64,000 nucleotides of DNA, taken from positions 308,624-372,623 of the forward strand of contig JNVV01000007.1 in the NCBI GenBank assembly GCA_000733355.1, written 5' to 3'. A program made the position numbers and the translations under genes. Below are positions 58,999-64,000 of the stretch, piece after piece; position 1 is the first letter of the stretch, and every line of letters starts with the position of its first letter. A model generated the notes under the pieces. That model saw nothing but the letters and a program-made list of their open reading frames with translations. It did not search any database and was not told the origin of the DNA. The stretch comes from Falciphora oryzae. Its lineage: Eukaryota; Ascomycota; Sordariomycetes; Magnaporthales; Magnaporthaceae.

Positions 58999-60509
58999 TT
59001 AAGCGGCATGGGCAGGGGGTGCCGTTTGGATTCTCTGGAAGTGGCCTCCTGTGGAGGCGAGGATGAACCGCCTGGCGCCATGGGAGATGGCGTCGTAACC
59101 TCGCAACAGAAGGTTGTGATCAAGGAGTGTCAGAGCGAGGGTGACGAGAAAACCAACTATGAGCAGGGTCATGAAGAAGGTGAGTGTCTGCTTGATACGA
59201 CGTGCCGTTTTCTCGGATGACACCATGTGCTCTGCCAGAGTTGGCTTCCGCTCCCACATCTCGCCTCGGTCATCTGACCCGCCAGAGTAATAGGCCACCT
59301 CGCACCTGGAGACCAGGGCAACGCGCTCGCCGTCCTCTGCGCCGTAGTTCTCGACACTTCCGAGGGGCTTATGACGCTTGATCTGTGGCCAAGCGATTAC
59401 CTTGACCTTGGCAGTTCGAGCCGAAGGCTTGGTGTTCTTGTTTCCCTGGCTCGCATCGTGCTTCCGCGCATTCTCCTTTGACTTCTGGTAAATGTGCTTC
59501 TCCTCCAGGTGACCGTAATCAAGTTCCCACTTGTCTCCCGGGTCAGGGTACTCAATTTGGAAGACGGTGTGGGACAGACGAATGCAGATGGAGAAGTAGG
59601 CAGCTTCGGCGATAATATCATGGAGCTCCTGGTAGATCACCATGAGACCGGGCCACTTCTCCGTCGGCGCCTGCTGGCCTTGGAAGTTGATCAAGGGTAG
59701 GAGGAGGGAGGTGGTCTGTGTTGCCAGCTCATCCACCCTCGGCCAGAAGTTGGGTGTAAGGATGTGGCCTCCCAACGAATCTCTGACCATATGGGCGCGT
59801 CTTTTCGTCCGTTTGTATCCTATGATACTGTATTAACTACTAGAATCGTAATCTAAAGGTGAACAAGAGGGGTGCGCATACCATCATCGGAGATCGTAGC
59901 CGCGTCGTGAGCTTTGAGAAGCATCGTTTGTTCGTTTGTCGCTCCCCACAGGAGGTCGGAGAAGACACTGTTGACCAAGACTTTGGAGAGGATCCCAGTC
60001 ACGAGACACGCCCGGTGCGTCTTGTCTGTGAGCAGTAAGTCCCAGCCCCCAAGGAGAGGGTCCTGTCGCGAGAGCTGAGACGCATAGCCGAGGAACTGGG
60101 CTGAAAACTTGGCGTCCCTCCAGGGAGACTGAACCGTGGTCTGGTGAAAGTTGTGCTGCCCAAGCCGACGGACGGAGAAGTTGCAGGTCGTCCAGTACAG
60201 GTGTTTAAAGGTCTCTTCAAACCAGGAGTCCGTTCTCTCCGACTCGGCGTGTGGCAATGTGAATTCCAGCCTCATCGGCGTGTAATCTTTGAGACCACGA
60301 CGAAGAGTTCGAGGCGTGAATCGAGCCTCGACAGTGGGATTTGGAATCCAGGGGCTTTGCTTAATGCCAAACTGCGCCGCCCAGTTGCTCGATTGATAAT
60401 CTGTCCGGGCCTTCCAGAAGTAGTTGCCGGTGCCCTGGGGCGGCGCAGACTCGGACTCTGTCCCGCCTTCGCGGAGGGGAATGTCTGGGTCCTCGTTGGT
60501 GGTCGCCAT
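58999..60509 (-). CDS. Tail-anchored or C-terminally membrane-spanning protein of unknown function
   Basis: Exons 60509-59882 and 59819-58999 join as SDDG-YKRTKRRAHMVRD, about 482 aa. The N-terminal 30 residues are acidic and polar, followed by a region with many aromatic residues (NYFWKARTDYQSSNWAAQFG, RTDSWFEETFKHLYWTTCNF). Residues about 235-330 are Leu/aromatic-rich and probably helical (PRVDELATQTTSLLLPLINF, YQELHDIIAEAAYFSICIRL). A basic linker (KHDASQGNKNTKPSARTAKV) follows. Near the C-terminus is one clear transmembrane helix (LTFFMTLLIVGFLVTLALTL) with about 45 residues after it. The acceptor nearer the donor (ATACAG) would give an immediate stop, so the next AG is used. I recognise no family; fungal-specific membrane protein is an inference. 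Confidence 0.82.
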
Positions 60510-62060
60510 GGCCGTGATGCTAAGAACTGGTGTCTTTTTGTGGCTTCAGGCTAATTGTTGGGAATGTCGACGCACACTGAAGTGGTCACCGGGAGAGGAC
60601 TTGAGAACATCTCACGTATAAATGTGCTCGGTGAAGCCTCCAGGTGACAAGCGTTTTCGGCATGTTTCCTTTGTTCCCAAAAGCACACCAGGCAGACAAA
60701 CAACATCAAACGAAAACGGCTCACGATAGGTGGTTGAGAGCTTGTGACTGGCGCAGCTTTTACCGACAAGAAACTTCATTGTCGACCGCACTGAGGTAGT
60801 TTGGTTCATTGGGGGCTGTTCTTCGGGCCATTGGCGATGTCTTAGCTGGACAAAAAGGGGCAATTGGGTGTGGAATGCACTGCGCCAGGGGCCTTCACAC
60901 ACAGACGAAACCGTCTACAGGTTTGACTAAGGCCGCACGCATCTGACTCCAGCTGACCTGGGCACTCGCTCCAATGCTCGGATGGATATCTGTAGCTCGC
61001 CCAAAGACGTTTGGATTTTAGGGAGGCTGCGCTGGTCGAACATGAGTGATTGCACTGCGCCGCGAGAGGCCTTGTCTCATCTGAATAAGATACTGGTGCA
61101 GTGCCTGATCGCATGGGATGGAGGGGACCAGTTCCGGAGCCAATTGTTAGGGGGTGTCGCGGGCAACTAGGAATCCCCCACTTACCCACCTGCGAGCTGG
61201 GTAGGAGGTTGGCAGGACGCGCCGATTGCCTGGCTTGGCGGGCTGGATACCGACCTTTGGTATGAGAGGTTGGCGCGTAAATATCATACCAAAAACCATA
61301 GCAACGGTTTCCATTGTCTGTGTGAGCACTCGAGCCGAGTTCATGTCAACCCACATACGGCGCGTGGTGTAAACATGCAGGGCCTTGATTGATTGACAGG
61401 AAAGAGCCAACGCCGCAATGGAGTCTGTGGGAGGCGCGCGGGATGGAGTCTGAGCGTTCAGGCAACGGCGGCCCCACTTTCGCCTGCTGCCCTGCTTCAA
61501 TTTGGCTCCATCCCTCCTCCCGTCGCAGCTGTGTTGCGACCAAACAAAAAATCATCAGCTCGTGCAGCGAACCTTGACAGACTTTTTTTTTCTCCTTATT
61601 TTTTCTCTCACGTTCCCCCGACTTCGCCTGGCGCATAAGTCATAAGTCAAACCACACCTTCACTTCCTCCACAATAACTTCCTTCTTGCAGCCGACAAAC
61701 CACAAATAGCCACAGTCACTGTGCTGCTTCTTGCCTGCCTGCCTTCGATTCTCTTGCATCTGGAGGACCTTCCGCTCCCGCAATTTTTGTCCGACGTCGT
61801 AGCCTCCCTCGGCGGATTGATTGCCCCACCCGCGCGCCTTCTCCCACCAAATCCGACGCTCTCGGCGAATTTGCGCCTCGCATCAACCAAGCCGCCTCCG
61901 AACCCCCGCTAGACAGTTGGCCAGACACAACTTGCCTCCATCTGCCTCTCCTTGACACCGCTCGATCGTTGCTGGAGAGCCGGCTCACTCCTCTGTCCGC
62001 TCTGCGCGCCGTCGTCCCCGCACCGAACCTCATCGGCTTCACCCCCGCGTGACCACAAAC
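60510..62060. promoter_or_regulatory. Divergent promoter region, unknown membrane protein / eIF4E
   Basis: 1.55 kb between divergent starts. The 450 bp before eIF4E are C/T-rich on the plus strand (CACCTTCACTTCCTCC, CTGCCTGCCTTCG), as expected for a long leader of a highly expressed gene; a T-tract lies near 61581. No separate gene is supported. Confidence 0.5.
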
Positions 62061-62998
62061 ATGTCCACCCAAGTCGACCTCTCGACGATCCCCATCTCTC
62101 CTGATGGGGACAACGGCCCCTCGTCCTCTAGCGGGGACCAGAAGGAGATCACGGTCTTCCACGACCAGAACAACTTCAACGTCAAGCACCCGCTGATGCA
62201 CAACTGGACCCTATGGTTCACCAAGCCTCCGAGCGGCAAGGTTCGTGCCCCAGCTACCTCTCTTCGTAAACCGCCCTTGTGGCTTCGTACGGCTGTTGAC
62301 GTTTGCGCGCTGTAGGGCGACAACAACTGGAATGATCTGCTAAAGGAGGTCATCACTTTCAACTCGGTCGAGGAGTTCTGGGGTATCTATGTGAGTGTCT
62401 GGTCAGGTTGATAACCGCACCCCGCGGTCTAGGCCTACCCCGAAATCTCCCCTACAGCATTCTTTTTGTGTTGCGCCAAGCTTGCTTACATGGCGTCTGT
62501 ATGCTGTAGAACAACATTGCCCCCGTCTCGGAGCTGGCGCTGAAGTCCGACTACCATCTGTTCAAGGAGGGCGTTCGGCCAGAGTGGGAGGACTCGCAGA
62601 ACAAGCATGGCGGCAAGTGGTCGTACAGCTTCAAGGAGAAGCGCAGCATCGGCATTGACGAGCTATGGCTTCACACGATGCTGGCCGCTATCGGCGAGAC
62701 CTTGGAGCAGGAGGATGACGGCGAGGTGATGGGCGTTGTCGTCAATGTGCGCAAGGCCTTCTATCGTGTCGGTGTCTGGACCCGATCTACCGGCAAGTCC
62801 ATCCCTGGCCGTGGTGAGGGCGATGTCGCTGGCGGCAAGGGCCGTGCCCCCGAGAAGAGCAAGGGCATTCTCATGGACATCGGCAAGCGTTTCAAGGAGG
62901 TCCTCAAGCTGCCGCCTAACGAGATCCTCGAGTTTTCGGGCCACAACGATGCCGCCCACAGTGGCAGCACTAGGGCCAAGGCGAAATTCACGGTCTGA
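62061..62998 (+). CDS. eIF4E: Translation initiation factor eIF4E (mRNA cap-binding protein)
   Basis: Binds the 7-methylguanosine cap and recruits eIF4G to start cytoplasmic translation. Exons 62061-62240, 62316-62390 and 62510-62998 join in phase to about 247 aa. The core starts at HPLMHNWTLWFTKPP, followed by NSVEEFWGIYNNI (first cap-stacking Trp in the usual position and the eIF4G-contact region), RPEWED with the second stacking Trp and the Glu that reads the guanine, and YRVGVWTRSTGK with the Trp and Arg of the phosphate-binding side. Between RSTGK and the conserved end lies a Gly/Lys-rich insertion (SIPGRGEGDVAGGKGRAPEK), longer than in yeast. It ends LEFSGHNDAAHSGSTRAKAK then FTV. Identity is secure. 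Confidence 0.95.
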
Positions 62999-63809
62999 GA
63001 CACCCTCCGGATGAACGATAGACTTTTCGCATCCTGCTTTAAGCGTGGCCCGGGGCTGGATAGATGATGCGGCTGTTCGTCATCGTCTGGCTCCGATATC
63101 ATATCATTTTTTAAAAACTCTAGGCTTCTGCGCAAGCTCACGTCTCTATCGCACTCACTACACACTTATGACACACATACCACCCGGGAATATCAATCAC
63201 GAGAGGCTTTCATTTTTCACGCTTTTTCCCCCTTATGTCGATGGACTGAAAATATCCTCCTTTTTGTTTCCCCCTCACTTGCGCACCCCACTTGCGTTAC
63301 CCCGGACTTTGACTTACGGATCAGTTGAACAAAAGTACCTTCTCCCTGGCTCGAGGTGAGGCAAGTGAAAGGTCCCAAAACTAAACATTAGGCACCTCTC
63401 AAAAAGCCTAGGTTCTGAGATTGGAGCGAGTCATCCCCTCATGCGTTCCATGCGTTGCGTTTGCGTAGGTATATGTAAAGGGGTTAGGGGGACAAGGCGT
63501 TTTTGGGCGTTCTGACAGCTGTAAATTACCAAAATTCGGAACTAAGAATGAATCCGCCAGAAAACCAGGAATTTACTCAAACGCCATGTGCCTGTCATTC
63601 TGATACACATAGTACCTCAAGGCGGGGGAATTGAGGAGACCGAAGAGCTGTCTCTTGCTTGAATCCTCCCGAGGCAGGCAAGCACAAAGAAATTCGGTTG
63701 AACATCCCAATCTAATTCTATCCGTGTCTTTTCTTCTAACCTTTGTTATTGTACAAACGACACCGACAGAGCGGCCGGATGAGACTAGGTCTATTACGAT
63801 GGAGTGCGT
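62999..63809. other. Convergent spacer after eIF4E
   Basis: About 810 bp between converging genes, holding both 3' flanks. No gene seen. Confidence 0.5.
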
Positions 63810-64000
63810 CTACATCTCATCGCCGCTAAAGTCGTCCTGGAAGACGGCCTGGACAAGCTGCTTCTTGTTGATCTTGCCCATGGCGTTGCGCGGGATGTGC
63901 TCCACTACCCTCATGACCTGGGGGATTTTGTAGCTGACGAGGCGCGTCTTGAGGGCGCGGCGCATGTCCATGGGCGTCCACTTGCTGCCCTCGGGCACGC
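63810..64000 (-). CDS. Acyl-CoA (malonyl-CoA-like) synthetase, C-terminal end only
   Basis: The last 63 or so codons of a gene that continues beyond the right edge, so no start is visible. The sequence (RRALKTRLVSYKIPQVMRVV then EHIPRNAMGKINKKQLVQAV) is the C-terminal lid subdomain of AMP-binding acyl-CoA synthetases. P-R-N-A-M-G-K carries the catalytic lysine that contacts the acyl-adenylate. The combination IPRNAMGKINKK is most like malonyl-CoA synthetases (ACSF3/AAE13 type), but so short a piece cannot fix the substrate. It ends FQDDFSGDEM with no obvious peroxisomal tripeptide. Confidence 0.85.
   Translation of the reverse strand, partial: VPEGSKWTPMDMRRALKTRLVSYKIPQVMRVVEHIPRNAMGKINKKQLVQAVFQDDFSGDEM

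Overview
The window is nuclear DNA of a filamentous ascomycete, most likely a Sordariomycete. Genes carry short GT-AG introns with CTAAC-like branch sites, coding DNA is GC-rich, and protein families are fungal (Adp1-type ABCG transporter, yapsin-like aspartic protease, Swd1, Tma23, mitoribosomal mS26 and uS8m). Spacers contain long A/T homopolymers and repeated ACCTACCTAGGTACC-like words. No rRNA, convincing tRNA, CRISPR array, transposon ORF or bacterial operon was seen.

Layout. 0.4-3.1 kb: mitochondrial EF-G (MEF1, -). 3.8-5.5 kb: probably GPI-anchored aspartic protease (-). 6.8-8.1 kb: class I/II aminotransferase (-) with an in-frame TAG and a downstream frameshift. 9.5-13.0 kb: Adp1-like ABC transporter (+). 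13.5-14.6 kb: mitoribosomal protein mS26 (-), divergent from the nucleolar GTPase NOG2 (15.0-17.5 kb, +). 18-19.4 kb: two doubtful small ORFs. 22.1-23.7 kb: single-pass membrane protein of unknown function (+). 25.0-26.6 kb: Pro/Gln-rich protein (-), divergent from uS8m (27.8-28.2 kb, +).

From 28.25 to 47.3 kb lies about 19 kb that is nearly gene-free. I can support only two short ORFs there: a 139-aa protein with a 24-residue internal repeat (31.4-31.8 kb, -) and a 69-aa protein (40.7-40.9 kb, +).

47.3-64 kb is gene-dense again and mostly housekeeping: RPB1 (-), the COMPASS subunit Swd1 (-) divergent from THG1 (+), a TMA23-like G-patch protein (-), a C-terminally membrane-anchored unknown (-), eIF4E (+), and the 3' end of an AMP-binding acyl-CoA (malonyl-CoA-like) synthetase (-) running off the right edge.

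Together the genes serve transcription and chromatin (RPB1, Swd1), ribosome assembly and cytoplasmic translation (NOG2, TMA23, eIF4E, THG1), and mitochondrial translation (MEF1, mS26, uS8m). There is no sign of a metabolic gene cluster. Splice sites were placed by eye from GT/AG consensus, reading phase and continuity of conserved protein sequence. All joined coding lengths are multiples of three except the damaged aminotransferase.
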